Below are positions 41,949 through 51,301 of a stretch of 64,000 bases of DNA, one piece after another. Numbering within the stretch: position 1 is the stretch's first letter; every line of letters starts with the position of its first letter. The stretch covers positions 1,550,910 to 1,614,909 of the forward strand of contig NZ_NJER01000001.1 of assembly GCF_002753895.1 (NCBI RefSeq), written 5' to 3'. Source of the DNA: Halobacteriovorax sp. JY17 (lineage in GTDB: Bacteria; Bdellovibrionota; Bacteriovoracia; Bacteriovoracales; Bacteriovoracaceae). Both the position numbers and the translations under genes were made by a program. The notes beneath the pieces were generated by a model. The model was not told where the DNA came from, searched no databases, and saw only the letters and a program-made list of their open reading frames with translations.

Positions 41949-43421
41949 ATGGCAGTTAAGATCTCACAAAGTCTTAAACAATCTCAAAACTTGATGATGA
42001 CGCCGCAATTGCAGCAGGCGATCAAGCTCTTAACGTTAACTCACCTTGAAATGACTTCTGTTATTGCCGAAGAGATGGTTGAAAATCCAATGCTCGAAGA
42101 GTTTGGTAATGGAAACGAATCTCCTGATAAAAAGTCTGAAGACGATTACAATGTTGAAAAATTAGAAAGCCAAGGAGCAGAAGCAAGAAGTGAGAACTTC
42201 GATGAAGCTCCAGTTATTTCAAAAGATGATGACTTTGATTGGCAAAAGTATGTAGAGACTTATAATAATTCTTCATCGACACCTTCGATGGTTGGTCCTG
42301 CTTCAAATGACGATACACCAAATTATGAAAATATTATTTCTAAAGGAAAGTCTCTTGCGGATCACCTTGAGTGGCAACTTCGCATGGAAGAGCTTACTGA
42401 TCAAGAGCTAGATCTTGGAATTGAAATTATTCACAATATTAACGACGATGGATATCTTGGAGTTTCGTACGATGAGATTATTTCTAAGACTGAACTAGAT
42501 AGAGATCACGCATTTGATGTTTTTGAAATGGTTCAACGTTTTGACCCTGTTGGGTGTGGAGCTGCAAACTTAACAGACTGTCTTCTTGCTCAAGCAAGAA
42601 TTGCTGAAGAGAGATCTCCACTATTAGAAAAAATAATTACTTTTCACCTAGAAGATCTTCACCGAAAAGACTTTACTAAAATTAGTAAAGAAACTGGTGC
42701 TTCGACAGATATTATTATGGAGACAGCAAAACTTCTTCATCAATTTCATCCAAAGCCAGGTCGTTTAATTGCCGATCAAGATACTCACTATATTACTCCT
42801 GATATCTATGTTGTAGAAGTTGGAGGAGAGTTCGTGGTTCAGGTTAACGATGAAGGGATACCACGTCTTAGAATTTCAAAACTCTATCAAGAGTTACTTG
42901 CGACTTCAAAAGGTGAAAAGAGTGAAGCAAGTGAATACGTTATGGATAAGCTTAAATCTGCAAGATGGCTTCTAAAGTCTATTCAAACTAGACAACAAAC
43001 AATTTATAAAGTTTCAAAAGCAATTGTGAGACAACAGCAAGAATTTTTTAAGAAAGGTCCAAAGTATTTAAAGCCTATGATTCTTAAAGACGTCGCCAAT
43101 GAAATTGGAATGCATGAATCGACAGTTTCAAGAGTAACTACAAATAAATATATGCACACTCCAATTGGACTATTTGAATTAAAGTACTTCTTTAATACAG
43201 GAATCGGTGGAAAAAATGGGGCTGATGATATTTCGAGTGAAGTTCTAAAGCTTAAAATTAAAGAACTTGTTGCTAATGAGAGTCCTAAGAAGCCTCTGTC
43301 TGATCAGAAAATTGCCGACCTTTTAAGTCGTGATGACGTTAAGGTTGCAAGAAGAACAGTAGCTAAGTACCGAGAGATGCTAGGAATCGAATCTTCTTCA
43401 AAAAGAAAGGTAAAATCTTAA
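41949..43421 (+). CDS. rpoN: RNA polymerase sigma-54 factor
   Basis: RpoN directs polymerase to -24/-12 promoters that need enhancer-binding activators. Region I is visible (SLKQSQNLMMTPQLQQAIKLL), then an acidic region II (residues 45-115), the core-binding region, a helix-turn-helix (VANEIGMHESTVSRVTTNKY) and the RpoN box ARRTVAKYRE near residue 467. Length 490 is normal. A sigma54-like site lies 500 bp downstream, before the metalloprotease gene. Confidence 0.95.
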   Translation: MAVKISQSLKQSQNLMMTPQLQQAIKLLTLTHLEMTSVIAEEMVENPMLEEFGNGNESPDKKSEDDYNVEKLESQGAEARSENFDEAPVISKDDDFDWQKYVETYNNSSSTPSMVGPASNDDTPNYENIISKGKSLADHLEWQLRMEELTDQELDLGIEIIHNINDDGYLGVSYDEIISKTELDRDHAFDVFEMVQRFDPVGCGAANLTDCLLAQARIAEERSPLLEKIITFHLEDLHRKDFTKISKETGASTDIIMETAKLLHQFHPKPGRLIADQDTHYITPDIYVVEVGGEFVVQVNDEGIPRLRISKLYQELLATSKGEKSEASEYVMDKLKSARWLLKSIQTRQQTIYKVSKAIVRQQQEFFKKGPKYLKPMILKDVANEIGMHESTVSRVTTNKYMHTPIGLFELKYFFNTGIGGKNGADDISSEVLKLKIKELVANESPKKPLSDQKIADLLSRDDVKVARRTVAKYREMLGIESSSKRKVKS

Positions 43422-43491
43422 TAATTTATTACGATAAGTTTCATACACTGACAAAGTGTAGGAATAATATAACGACAGGAGTAGGACGTTT

Positions 43492-43860
43492 ATGAAAGTG
43501 ACTATCACATTTCTTCATTTAGAGCACACTCAATCACTTGACGACAGAATCCACGAAAAGTCAGCTAAGCTTAAGAAGTTTATTGACGGTGAGATTAATC
43601 TAAAGTGGAGTTGCTACGTGAAAGAGGGCAACCACTACGCAGAAGTAGACCTTGGTGGACCGACTTTCCATTATCATGCAACGGGACACTCCGACAGCCT
43701 TTATAAGACTATTGATGTAGTTGTTGATAAATTAGAGAAACAATTACAAAAGAAGAAAGGCAAGTGGAAAAACAGTAAGCAGAGACAAGGCGTTAGGGAA
43801 ATGCAAATCAATGACCCTGAAATGGCCTGGGCAGAGTACGACGAAGATTACGTAGCTTAA
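43492..43860 (+). CDS. hpf: Ribosome hibernation promoting factor (short HPF type)
   Basis: It binds the 30S decoding site of idle ribosomes and helps form inactive dimers in stationary or starved cells. The 122 residues have the HPF/YfiA fold (THLEHTQSLDDRIHEKSAKLKK-like start, YAEVDLGGPTFHYHATGHSDSLYKTIDVVVDKLEKQLQKKKGK represented in the middle) with no C-terminal dimer domain of long HPFs. It lies in its conserved place after rpoN. A GACAGGAGT ribosome site precedes the ATG, and a strong terminator follows. Confidence 0.9.
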   Translation: MKVTITFLHLEHTQSLDDRIHEKSAKLKKFIDGEINLKWSCYVKEGNHYAEVDLGGPTFHYHATGHSDSLYKTIDVVVDKLEKQLQKKKGKWKNSKQRQGVREMQINDPEMAWAEYDEDYVA

Positions 43861-43890
43861 TCTACTCCAAAAAAGTTAAACTACAAAAAT

Positions 43891-43914
43891 GCCTCCTGAA
43901 TTGGAGGCTTTTTT
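43891..43914 (+). terminator. Rho-independent terminator of the lpt-rpoN-hpf operon
   Basis: GCCTCC (43891-43896), a six-base loop, GGAGGC (43903-43908), then six T. The stem is perfect. Confidence 0.9.
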
Positions 43915-43924
43915 GTTTCTATCT

Positions 43925-43985
43925 TGGCACTGAATTTGGATTATATTAAGTAGCATTCATGCTTTAAGCATATTTTAGCTACTTA
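43925..43985 (+). promoter_or_regulatory. Sigma54-like site followed by a nested inverted repeat
   Basis: TGGCACTGAATTTGGA (43925-43940) matches the -24/-12 consensus TGGCAC-N5-TTGCA with correct spacing but GG instead of GC at -12. Then TAAGTAGC (43947-43954) pairs with GCTACTTA (43978-43985), enclosing the dyad ATGCTT-T-AAGCAT. The right arm touches the TAGGAGA ribosome site of the metalloprotease gene. Confidence 0.4.
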
Positions 43986-43995
43986 GGAGAATTTA

Positions 43996-45168
43996 GTGTC
44001 TAAATTTTTGACATTATTCGTACTTTTATTCACCTCTTTAACTCTTACGTCTTGTGGAGTTAAGAAGAACTCGAAAAGTGATGTGGATGATAACGCTGCT
44101 TATATAGAAGCCGCTCTATCATCAAAGAGCTGCGGTGGAGAAAGAGTGCTTGATTTGAACTCTAGAATAATTGCGCTTGAAGATTCTCTTAGTGAACTTA
44201 AAGTCTTTGATCCTATTTTAAAACCTCAAAAGAGAAATTTTAAATCGAATAGGTCTTCTTTTTCTCCAATTATATTAAGTGAAGTTCTCATTGAAGAAAG
44301 TATTGAAGATATTCAAAATGTAATTACTTTAAAGAGTGAGACAACTGTTACAAATAGCGAATTTAGAGAGATTAAGAGAAGAGTTCAAAAGCTTAGAATT
44401 AATTTTGATAGATGGTCTTTTCATCAGTGTCACTTAACTAATCTTATAGATAATAATGCAAAAGAGCTCAACGACTTTATTGAACTTGAAACAATGTTCT
44501 GTGAAGAGAATTGTCTTTCTACATTAATGCCTGATAGAGAAATTCTTCAAAAGGAAAAAAGAGAGAAGACAATTAATATATGCTCGCTTTTTAAGAGGAA
44601 GAGCTACTGTAGAGTCCACTATGATATTGCATCAATTTATGGCGGAGAAGATGAGTTTGTAAGAGAAATTCTTAAACAAGTAAGAAGCTTCTTTAATCAG
44701 GAAGTTTTTGGAATGAATGAGTCGCCTTTAGAAATTGAATGCGAACAAACAGATAAGAAAGTATTAACAATTCCGATATACCAAAATACAAATAGTGTCT
44801 CTCTCATGAATGCGATCTCTGAGAACTGGAAAAGAGATGATATTGAAGTAAAGTTTAAATTGGGAAGTAGTGGAGCAAGGTTAGAGCTGGTAGATGCTGG
44901 ACTCTCTAGAGTGTCCTTAAATGATTTAAGTACAATTTATTTAAATAAGAATTTATTTGGAACCGAGAGAGTTAAGACAATTGCTCATGAGTTCGGACAT
45001 ACTTTGGGGTTTAAAGATTGCTATATTGAATACTTTGATACAAAGAGTGGAGAAGTTGTTTATTATGAACTTGAAAGAGATAAGGGTAATTTAATGTGCT
45101 CTTTAGAATTTGGAACAAAAATTCCAGAGAAGTACCTAGAGAAGGTCGTCTCTAAGTACTGTAAGTAA
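43996..45168 (+). CDS. Zinc metalloprotease lipoprotein
   Basis: The signal peptide ends in the lipobox LTLTSC, so this is a lipoprotein facing the periplasm or outside. The zinc site HEFGHTLGFKD (H331, H335, D341) fits the HExxHxxGxxD arrangement of snapalysin-like metzincins, with a Met-containing turn (NLMCSLEFG) downstream. Six or more cysteines suggest disulphides. The 300 N-terminal residues are not recognisable. The start is GTG with TAGGAGA eight bases upstream. Secreted proteases are abundant in predators, so a prey-digesting role is possible but unproven. Confidence 0.75.
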   Translation: MSKFLTLFVLLFTSLTLTSCGVKKNSKSDVDDNAAYIEAALSSKSCGGERVLDLNSRIIALEDSLSELKVFDPILKPQKRNFKSNRSSFSPIILSEVLIEESIEDIQNVITLKSETTVTNSEFREIKRRVQKLRINFDRWSFHQCHLTNLIDNNAKELNDFIELETMFCEENCLSTLMPDREILQKEKREKTINICSLFKRKSYCRVHYDIASIYGGEDEFVREILKQVRSFFNQEVFGMNESPLEIECEQTDKKVLTIPIYQNTNSVSLMNAISENWKRDDIEVKFKLGSSGARLELVDAGLSRVSLNDLSTIYLNKNLFGTERVKTIAHEFGHTLGFKDCYIEYFDTKSGEVVYYELERDKGNLMCSLEFGTKIPEKYLEKVVSKYCK

Positions 45169-45179
45169 AATATTTTATA

Positions 45180-45683
45180 TTATTTAAGTGCTCCAATAAA
45201 TTTTGCAACAGTTGCTCTCGCCGCAATGAAGTGTTTATGTTCTAAGAGAAACCCAGTTGTTATGATTCTAATTTCTTCGCTTTCATGTTCTTCTACATTT
45301 CCATCTGCTGCTGAAACTTGAAAGAGTGTTTCTAAGACATGTAGTTTTTCTGAATTGTCTAAGATATCATTTAAAGCTGTACAATATTTTCTAGGCTCAA
45401 TACCTGATAATTCCTTAACTTCTTCTAAGGCCTTACTTGCAACAAAGTCAGCCTCTTTCTCGCTTAGGTTCATCCATTGTATTAAAGATCTTTCAATAGC
45501 TTCTTTTTCAGTTGATGAAATGTCGAAGTCAACATAAGCGACTCTTGCACAAAGTCCGGCTAGACAAGTGAGGAGAATACGCTTTTCCTCTGTATAGTTA
45601 GGAAATTGCTCAAGTATGCTTGATTGTAGTTTGGAAATCGGTTTTGACTCCGTTTTTCCAATAAATATGTCCCAAAAACTCAT
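45180..45683 (-). CDS. TerB-like protein
   Basis: The 167 residues fit the TerB/TerB-N helical fold. Acidic metal-site-like segments are AYVDFDISSTEKEAIERSL in the first half and AADGNVEEHESEEIRIIT in the second. No signal peptide or membrane segment is present. TerB proteins are tied to tellurite resistance, phage defence or envelope stress in some bacteria, but single-gene homologues like this one have no known function. No other ter gene is adjacent. Confidence 0.7.
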   Translation of the reverse strand: MSFWDIFIGKTESKPISKLQSSILEQFPNYTEEKRILLTCLAGLCARVAYVDFDISSTEKEAIERSLIQWMNLSEKEADFVASKALEEVKELSGIEPRKYCTALNDILDNSEKLHVLETLFQVSAADGNVEEHESEEIRIITTGFLLEHKHFIAARATVAKFIGALK

Positions 45684-45793
45684 AGTTATAACCTTTTTGT
45701 TTAAATTTATATCAATTCAGCTTTGTTTAGTTGAAAAGACTATTTAATAAAAGGATAATAATATTAAACACTAAAGGCAAATGAGAGTTAACA

Positions 45794-46165
45794 ATGTCTA
45801 TATATGAAAAAATGAATAACCTTGACGATAGAAGATTCAACCCCATCTTAAGTGAGGAGGATGAGTACGGCGAAGGAGGTGTCGCCACTATTAAAAAGGT
45901 TAAAATTAAGAAGCCTCGTAAATATAAAGTACTCATTCATAATGATGACTACACCACCATGGAATTTGTCATCTATATTTTGCAGAAAGTTTTTGCAAAG
46001 AACTTAGAAGAAGCTCAAGCAATTATGCTTAAAGTACACAACGAAGGAATTGGTATTTGTGGAGTTTATAGCTTTGAAATTGCAGAGACGAAAGCAGAGA
46101 AGGTAAATCAAGAAGCGAAGGAGAACGGTCACCCGTTGAAGTGCACTATTGAACCAGAAGCCTAA
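45794..46165 (+). CDS. clpS: ClpS adaptor of ClpAP
   Basis: ClpS hands N-degron substrates to ClpA. Residues 38-115 show the family core: YKVLIHNDDYTTMEFVIYIL (substrate pocket DDYTTM) and the pair AIMLKVHNEGIGICGVYSFEIAETKAEKV represented after it. An unstructured acidic N-terminus of about 35 residues precedes. It is nine bases ahead of clpA, the standard pairing. The ClpP subunit is not in the window. Confidence 0.93.
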   Translation: MSIYEKMNNLDDRRFNPILSEEDEYGEGGVATIKKVKIKKPRKYKVLIHNDDYTTMEFVIYILQKVFAKNLEEAQAIMLKVHNEGIGICGVYSFEIAETKAEKVNQEAKENGHPLKCTIEPEA

Positions 46166-46174
46166 GAGGAAATT

Positions 46175-48532
46175 ATGATGTCAAAAAAGCTAGAAGAAAT
46201 TATTAATCAAGCTATTCAAATTGCAAATGAAAAAAGTCATGAGTACTTAACTCTCGAAACCGTTCTCATTGCAATGTTAGATGATGATCAGGTAATTGAC
46301 GTTCTTCACGACTTGGGTGCCAATGTAGATGAGATTCAGGAAGACTTAGTTACATTTTTAAATGATCAATCAAATTTCAGTATTCTAACAGAGGATCAAG
46401 TTCAAAATCTAAGTAAGCAGCAATTTGTAGACGAAGAACTTAGAAAGCTTGCTAGTGAAAATGGAATAAAATATCAACCAGAAATTTCTCTTTCTCTACA
46501 AAGAGTTATTCAAAGAGCTGCTATACACGTTCAGTCTTCTGGAAAGAGACATATTATGGGAATTAATATTCTTATTTCGATGTTTCAAGAGAAAGAAAGC
46601 TTTGCTCTCTACTCAATTCAAAAACATGGTATCGAAAGATTCGATGTTGTGAAATATATTGCACACGGAGCAGATGAGCCAACTTCAAGTGATGATGAGT
46701 ATGTTGACAACTCTGAGGTCGAAGGCGGAATAACACCTTCTAGACTTAGAAAAGAGAAAAAAGAGAATGCTGCGCTTGAAGAGTATTGTGTAAATCTCAA
46801 TATTCTAGCTAGAAAAAATAAAATTGATCCTCTCATTGGACGAAGTTCTGAGTTGGACCGAATTGTTGAAATTCTTTGCAGAAGACGAAAGAATAATCCT
46901 CTTCTAGTTGGAGAGGCCGGGGTCGGAAAGACCGCAATTGTTGAAGGACTTGCTAAATGTATTGAAGAAGGAAGTGTTCCTGAAGTTCTTAATGGAACTA
47001 CTATATTTAGTTTAGATATGGCCGCTCTACTTGCTGGAGCTAAGTTTCGTGGAGACTTTGAGCAGCGACTAAAAAATGTTTTAAAAGAATTAGATGATAT
47101 TCAAGAGAAAGGTGAGAGAGCAATTCTCTTCATTGATGAAATTCATACCGTAATGGGAGCAGGAGCAACTAATGGTGGAAGTATGGATGCTTCAAATCTC
47201 TTGAAGCCAGCGCTTTCATCCGGAAAAGTAAAATGTATTGGAAGTACAACACATGATGAATTTAGAAAATTTATCGAAAAGGATCATGCTTTTAGTCGTA
47301 GGTTCCAAAAAATTGATGTGGATGAGCCGTCTTTAGAAGATACTTACCAAATTCTAAAAGGTCTTAAGTCTAAGTTTGAAGATCACCATGGTGTGAAGTA
47401 TTCAAATGTTGTCTTAAGAACAGCTGTTGATCTTTCAAATAAATTTCTAGGGGATAGAAAAAATCCTGATAAGTCTATTGATGTTATCGATGAGGTCGGT
47501 GCGAGAGTTCACTTACTTCCAAAGAATAAGAGAAAGAAAAATATAACAAAGAAAGATATCGAAGCTATTATTTCGAAACTGGCTAAGATTCCAGAGATTA
47601 GTGTTACTGGAAATGATAGGGATCGTTTAAAGAATTTAAAGTCTAATCTTGATCTCGTTATTTATGGACAAGATGAAGCCGTTGTAAAGGTCTCAGATGC
47701 TATTGTCCTCTCTCGATCAGGTCTTGGGCATGAAGGTAAGCCAATGGCGAGTTTTCTCTTCGCAGGACCTACTGGGGTCGGTAAAACGGAATTAGCGAGA
47801 CAATTAGCGCACAATTTAGGTTCTCATTTAGAAAGATTTGATATGTCTGAATATATGGAGAAGCATTCAGTTTCTAAATTGATTGGAGCGCCTCCAGGTT
47901 ATGTTGGATATGATAACGGGGGAATACTAACTGACGCTGTAAAGAAGAATCCACATTGTATTTTATTACTAGATGAAATTGAGAAAGCTCATCCAGATAT
48001 TTATAATATTCTTCTTCAGGTCATGGATCATGGATCTCTAACTGATGCGCAGGGAAGAACAACTGATTTTAAGAACACTGTCATTATTATGACAACAAAT
48101 GCTGGTGCTAAACAAATGGAAGCAGGGTCTATTGGCTTAGGACAAGCAAAGTCAGAAGGTAATACTGCTAAGAGAGACCAAACTCTTAAGAACTTCTTTA
48201 GCCCAGAGTTTAGAAATAGACTGGATGCAATCATACACTTTAATAAATTAGGTAATGAATTTATAGTGAAGATTGTTGATAAGTTTTTACTCGATTTAGA
48301 AAGTAGACTTGCTTCTAAGAATGTTGAAATTGAAGTAACTGAGAATGCTAGACAGTGGTTAGCTAAGACTGGTTATGATCCTAAGATGGGAGCAAGACCT
48401 ATTGGAAGAATTATTGATCAGCAAATAAAGAAGCCACTTTCAAATGAAGTTCTATTTGGTGAACTATCGAAAGGCGGAAAAGTTATTATCGATTTAGACC
48501 ACAAAGATGAAATTACTTTTAAATATTCCTAA
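46175..48532 (+). CDS. clpA: ATP-dependent Clp protease ATPase ClpA
   Basis: This double-ring unfoldase feeds proteins to ClpP. It has an N-terminal Clp repeat domain (residues 1-145), first AAA+ module with GEAGVGKTAIVEG and LFIDEIHTVMGAG, and a second AAA+ module with GPTGVGKTELARQ and LLLDEIEKAHPD. No ClpB-type coiled-coil middle domain is present. The IGL-type ClpP loop is not clear by eye. Length 785 is close to E. coli ClpA (758). AGAGGAA precedes the ATG. A long-loop terminator candidate follows. Confidence 0.94.
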   Translation: MMSKKLEEIINQAIQIANEKSHEYLTLETVLIAMLDDDQVIDVLHDLGANVDEIQEDLVTFLNDQSNFSILTEDQVQNLSKQQFVDEELRKLASENGIKYQPEISLSLQRVIQRAAIHVQSSGKRHIMGINILISMFQEKESFALYSIQKHGIERFDVVKYIAHGADEPTSSDDEYVDNSEVEGGITPSRLRKEKKENAALEEYCVNLNILARKNKIDPLIGRSSELDRIVEILCRRRKNNPLLVGEAGVGKTAIVEGLAKCIEEGSVPEVLNGTTIFSLDMAALLAGAKFRGDFEQRLKNVLKELDDIQEKGERAILFIDEIHTVMGAGATNGGSMDASNLLKPALSSGKVKCIGSTTHDEFRKFIEKDHAFSRRFQKIDVDEPSLEDTYQILKGLKSKFEDHHGVKYSNVVLRTAVDLSNKFLGDRKNPDKSIDVIDEVGARVHLLPKNKRKKNITKKDIEAIISKLAKIPEISVTGNDRDRLKNLKSNLDLVIYGQDEAVVKVSDAIVLSRSGLGHEGKPMASFLFAGPTGVGKTELARQLAHNLGSHLERFDMSEYMEKHSVSKLIGAPPGYVGYDNGGILTDAVKKNPHCILLLDEIEKAHPDIYNILLQVMDHGSLTDAQGRTTDFKNTVIIMTTNAGAKQMEAGSIGLGQAKSEGNTAKRDQTLKNFFSPEFRNRLDAIIHFNKLGNEFIVKIVDKFLLDLESRLASKNVEIEVTENARQWLAKTGYDPKMGARPIGRIIDQQIKKPLSNEVLFGELSKGGKVIIDLDHKDEITFKYS

Positions 48533-48946
48533 GAATTAACTTTAAAGGACACTATTTTTGGATAAAAACATAGAAATATGCCAATTATAGTTGTCCTTTT
48601 TTCGCTTCCAGAGGCATATTTTGCGCTTTTTACTCAAAATAATTAAAAATAAATCAAAAAAATAATTCCCTTCATTTTTGTATTCAAATTCATTCAAAAG
48701 AGATGATATTTTTATAAAAATCATAAAAACATTAGAAAATGAAGTTGTGAAACTCCTGTGTTCATCGACGGTTTCGTTGTGGTCATTTTTTTTTGTAAAG
48801 TAATTCTAAATTAAAACCGAAATCAGTTTATAAACTGTTTAATTTTTTTTTTAACAGATTCGTAATAAAAGGGTATTTTTTTATTTGCGTTAAAATAAAA
48901 TTATGTTTATTCTGAATCTATAAGTGTTAAAAGCCGGGAGGATGTC
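48533..48946. other. 414-bp AT-rich gene-free region between clpA and the H1-like gene
   Basis: After the terminator candidate the region is dominated by A and T runs, including two tracts of about ten T (near 48787 and 48843). No convincing promoter pair or conserved frame was seen. Intrinsic DNA curvature is likely and could matter for the histone-like gene downstream. Confidence 0.5.
48544..48602 (+). terminator. Possible terminator after clpA
   Basis: AAAGGACA-CTA (48544-48554) pairs with TAG-T-TGTCCTTT (48588-48599) with one bulge and a 33-base loop; a run of six T covers 48597-48602. The long loop lowers certainty. Confidence 0.45.
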
Positions 48947-49357
48947 ATGGCAGTAAAGAAGAAAGCTACTAAAAAGGTAGCGAAGAAAGCCACTAAGAAG
49001 GCAGTAGCTAAAAAGACAGTTGCGAAGAAAACAGCTAAGAAAGCAACTAAGAAAAAAGTAGCGAAGAAGAAAGTAGCAAAGAAGAAAGTTGCTAAGAAAG
49101 CTACAAAGAAAGCAGTAGCTAAAAAAGCTACTAAAAAGAAAGTTGCTAAGAAAGTTGCTAAGAAAGTAGCAAAAAAAGCAACTAAGAAGAAAGTTGCAAA
49201 GAAAGCTACTAAGAAAGTAGCAAAGAAAGCAGCTAAGAAAACAGTAGCTAAGAAAGCTACAAAGAAAGCAGCTCCTAAAAAAGCTACTAAGAAAGCTCCA
49301 GCTAAGAAAGCAGCTCCTAAAAAAGCTACAAAAAAAGCTCCAGCTAAGAAAAAGTAA
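48947..49357 (+). CDS. Histone H1-like Lys/Ala-rich DNA-binding protein
   Basis: The 136 residues consist almost only of Lys, Ala, Val and Thr in tandem units like AKKATKKVAKK, with a Pro-containing end (KKAAPKKATKKAPAKK) that mirrors eukaryotic H1 tails. Such proteins compact DNA without sequence preference and are known from Bdellovibrio, Chlamydia (Hc) and others. No globular domain is present. CGGGAGGATG gives a strong ribosome site, and an efficient terminator follows, so it may be abundant. The opposite-strand 193-codon frame here is a shadow of the repeats. Confidence 0.88.
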   Translation: MAVKKKATKKVAKKATKKAVAKKTVAKKTAKKATKKKVAKKKVAKKKVAKKATKKAVAKKATKKKVAKKVAKKVAKKATKKKVAKKATKKVAKKAAKKTVAKKATKKAAPKKATKKAPAKKAAPKKATKKAPAKKK

Positions 49358-49380
49358 TTGATTTTTACTCAAATACTTAA

Positions 49381-49409
49381 AGGGCCACTCAATGAGTGGC
49401 CTTTTTTTT
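49381..49409 (+). terminator. Rho-independent terminator after the H1-like gene
   Basis: GGCCACTC (49383-49390), AAT loop, GAGTGGCC (49394-49401), then eight T. A strong intrinsic terminator. Confidence 0.93.
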
Positions 49410-49725
49410 GGTTCAAATTTAAGAAATCTACATTTTTGTAAATAAAATCTATAAGTTAGAGGCCTTCTCATTTGCTTTCTCTCAATTTACCCTGACTGAC
49501 CCACAGGCTATTTTAACAGTGGCCGTTTTTAAATTATAGTAATTTCAGCTGTTTACATGAAGTAATAATGACATTTTCTAAAATGAATATTTACTTTCAA
49601 ACGTGTTATTGATAACTTGCGGCCAAATAAAACTAAATCAGCAGGCTTAACAACTGTGTGAGTTTCGAGGACTTTTTGATCTGAATGGTTGAAGGTTATT
49701 GATTCTTTTGATTCGGAGATTACTT
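49410..49725. other. 316-bp gene-free region before miaB
   Basis: Only a short palindrome, GTTATTGATAAC (49605-49616), stands out. No clear promoter or second hairpin was found. An in-frame extension of the miaB frame to 49699 is not expected to be translated. Confidence 0.4.
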
Positions 49726-51204
49726 ATGGATACTACTGAAGCACCAAGCGGATTGGGACTTAGAACTATTGATGGACCAAGAGAAGAATGGTTTACTGAT
49801 GAAAAGTCAGGAGTTCGATTAGTTCAAATGGGAGAAGTTATATTTCCTCCACGAAAAGTGTGGATGAAAACATACGGCTGTCAGATGAATTACCATGATA
49901 CAGACAGAATTATGGCACACCTTAAAAACTTGAACTTTACTCAAACCGAAGAAGTTGAAGACGCCGATCTTGTTCTCTTCAATACATGTGCTGTTAGGGA
50001 TCTTGCAAATAATAAATTCTATTCACATCTTGGAAATATGAAGCATCAGAAAGCAGCGAAGAAAGATAATCTAGTTGTTGGAGTTGGTGGTTGTGTTGCT
50101 CAAACTGAAGGAAAGGAATTAATTCAAAAATATAAACATTTAGACTTTGCTTTTGGGCCAGACACAATTGATTCAATAAACGATATGGTTTATAGAACTT
50201 ATGCTGGAGACTCAAAGTTCTTTATCAATAGCTGGGATAGATCAGAAAATTTTTCTATTGAAACAAAAATTTCTCATGGAACACCACAGGCCTTCGTGAA
50301 TATTATCAAAGGTTGTAATAAATATTGCACATATTGTATCGTTCCTTATACTCGTGGAAAAGAGCGTTCAAGAAAAGTAAATGAAGTCGTAGAAGATATT
50401 AGAAGACTTGTTAAGTATCAAGGTATTCAAGAAGTGACTTTACTTGGACAAAATGTGAATTCATTTGGAAAAGAAAATGGAGAGTCACTTGCCCAACTTA
50501 TACTTGAACTTGAAAAACTAGAAGGACTGGAGATCATAAGATATACAACTAGTCATCCTTATGACATCTCAGATGAGCTAATTATGACTCATGGAGTTTC
50601 AAAGAAGCTATCAAAACATCTTCATCTTCCAATTCAATCAGGATCAAATACTGTCTTAAAGAGAATGAATAGAGAGTATACAGTTGAGCACTACTTGGAC
50701 CGAGTGGCGAAGCTTAGAGAGATTCAACCTGATATAATTATTTCGACAGATATTATCGCGGGATTTGTTAATGAAACAAATGAAGAACATGAGGCAACTC
50801 TAAAACTCTTAGATGATGCGAAGTTTGATTTCATTTACTCATATGCCTATTCTAAGAGAAATAAGACTAGGGCCGCTAGATCTGAAGATCATTTAACTGA
50901 TGATATTCGCGGAGCAAGACTTAGAGAGATTCAACTTCACCAATTAAAAATTCAGGCCGATGTTAGAAAAGAAATGGAAGGTAAGACTTTTAGAATTCTA
51001 GTTGAAGGAAAGAGAACTTTTAAAGGTGAAACAAAGTGGAAGGGAAGAACTAATTGCAATAGAATTGTTCACTTTCTGCCGAAGGATCCAGAACAAAATC
51101 TTCAGTGGAATTGGGTAGATGTGAAAGTCATTGAGACAACGGCCCTCTCTTGCCAAGGAGAATTACAAACCGTAATAGGGAAGAGAATACCAACACTCCA
51201 GTAA
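49726..51204 (+). CDS. miaB: tRNA-2-methylthio-N6-dimethylallyladenosine synthase
   Basis: This radical-SAM methylthiotransferase modifies A37 of tRNAs reading UNN codons. The N-terminal auxiliary cluster is bound by C52 (KTYGCQMN), C88 and C123. The radical-SAM cluster is in GCNKYCTYCIVPYTRG (C197, C201, C204), and a TRAM domain ends the protein. I chose ATG 49726 (492 residues), which has GGAG seven bases upstream. The first 40 residues are an extension before the usual start. Family distinction from MtaB/RimO rests on the YTRG and NCAV-type motifs. Confidence 0.92.
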   Translation: MDTTEAPSGLGLRTIDGPREEWFTDEKSGVRLVQMGEVIFPPRKVWMKTYGCQMNYHDTDRIMAHLKNLNFTQTEEVEDADLVLFNTCAVRDLANNKFYSHLGNMKHQKAAKKDNLVVGVGGCVAQTEGKELIQKYKHLDFAFGPDTIDSINDMVYRTYAGDSKFFINSWDRSENFSIETKISHGTPQAFVNIIKGCNKYCTYCIVPYTRGKERSRKVNEVVEDIRRLVKYQGIQEVTLLGQNVNSFGKENGESLAQLILELEKLEGLEIIRYTTSHPYDISDELIMTHGVSKKLSKHLHLPIQSGSNTVLKRMNREYTVEHYLDRVAKLREIQPDIIISTDIIAGFVNETNEEHEATLKLLDDAKFDFIYSYAYSKRNKTRAARSEDHLTDDIRGARLREIQLHQLKIQADVRKEMEGKTFRILVEGKRTFKGETKWKGRTNCNRIVHFLPKDPEQNLQWNWVDVKVIETTALSCQGELQTVIGKRIPTLQ

Positions 51205-51301
51205 AATTAGATAGATAGAACTCGAGTGGTGTGAAAATAGTGCCACTTGAGGAAAGTACACTCAGAAAATAGTAGAATATTAGATGACTGAGGTGTCCAC
51301 T

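Noticed and set aside
48890-49471. 193-codon minus-strand frame rich in Phe, Leu, Ser and Cys
   Set aside because: It is the antisense image of the Lys/Ala repeats of the H1-like gene, whose AAG/AAA and GCT codons read backwards as CTT/TTT and AGC; no ribosome site.
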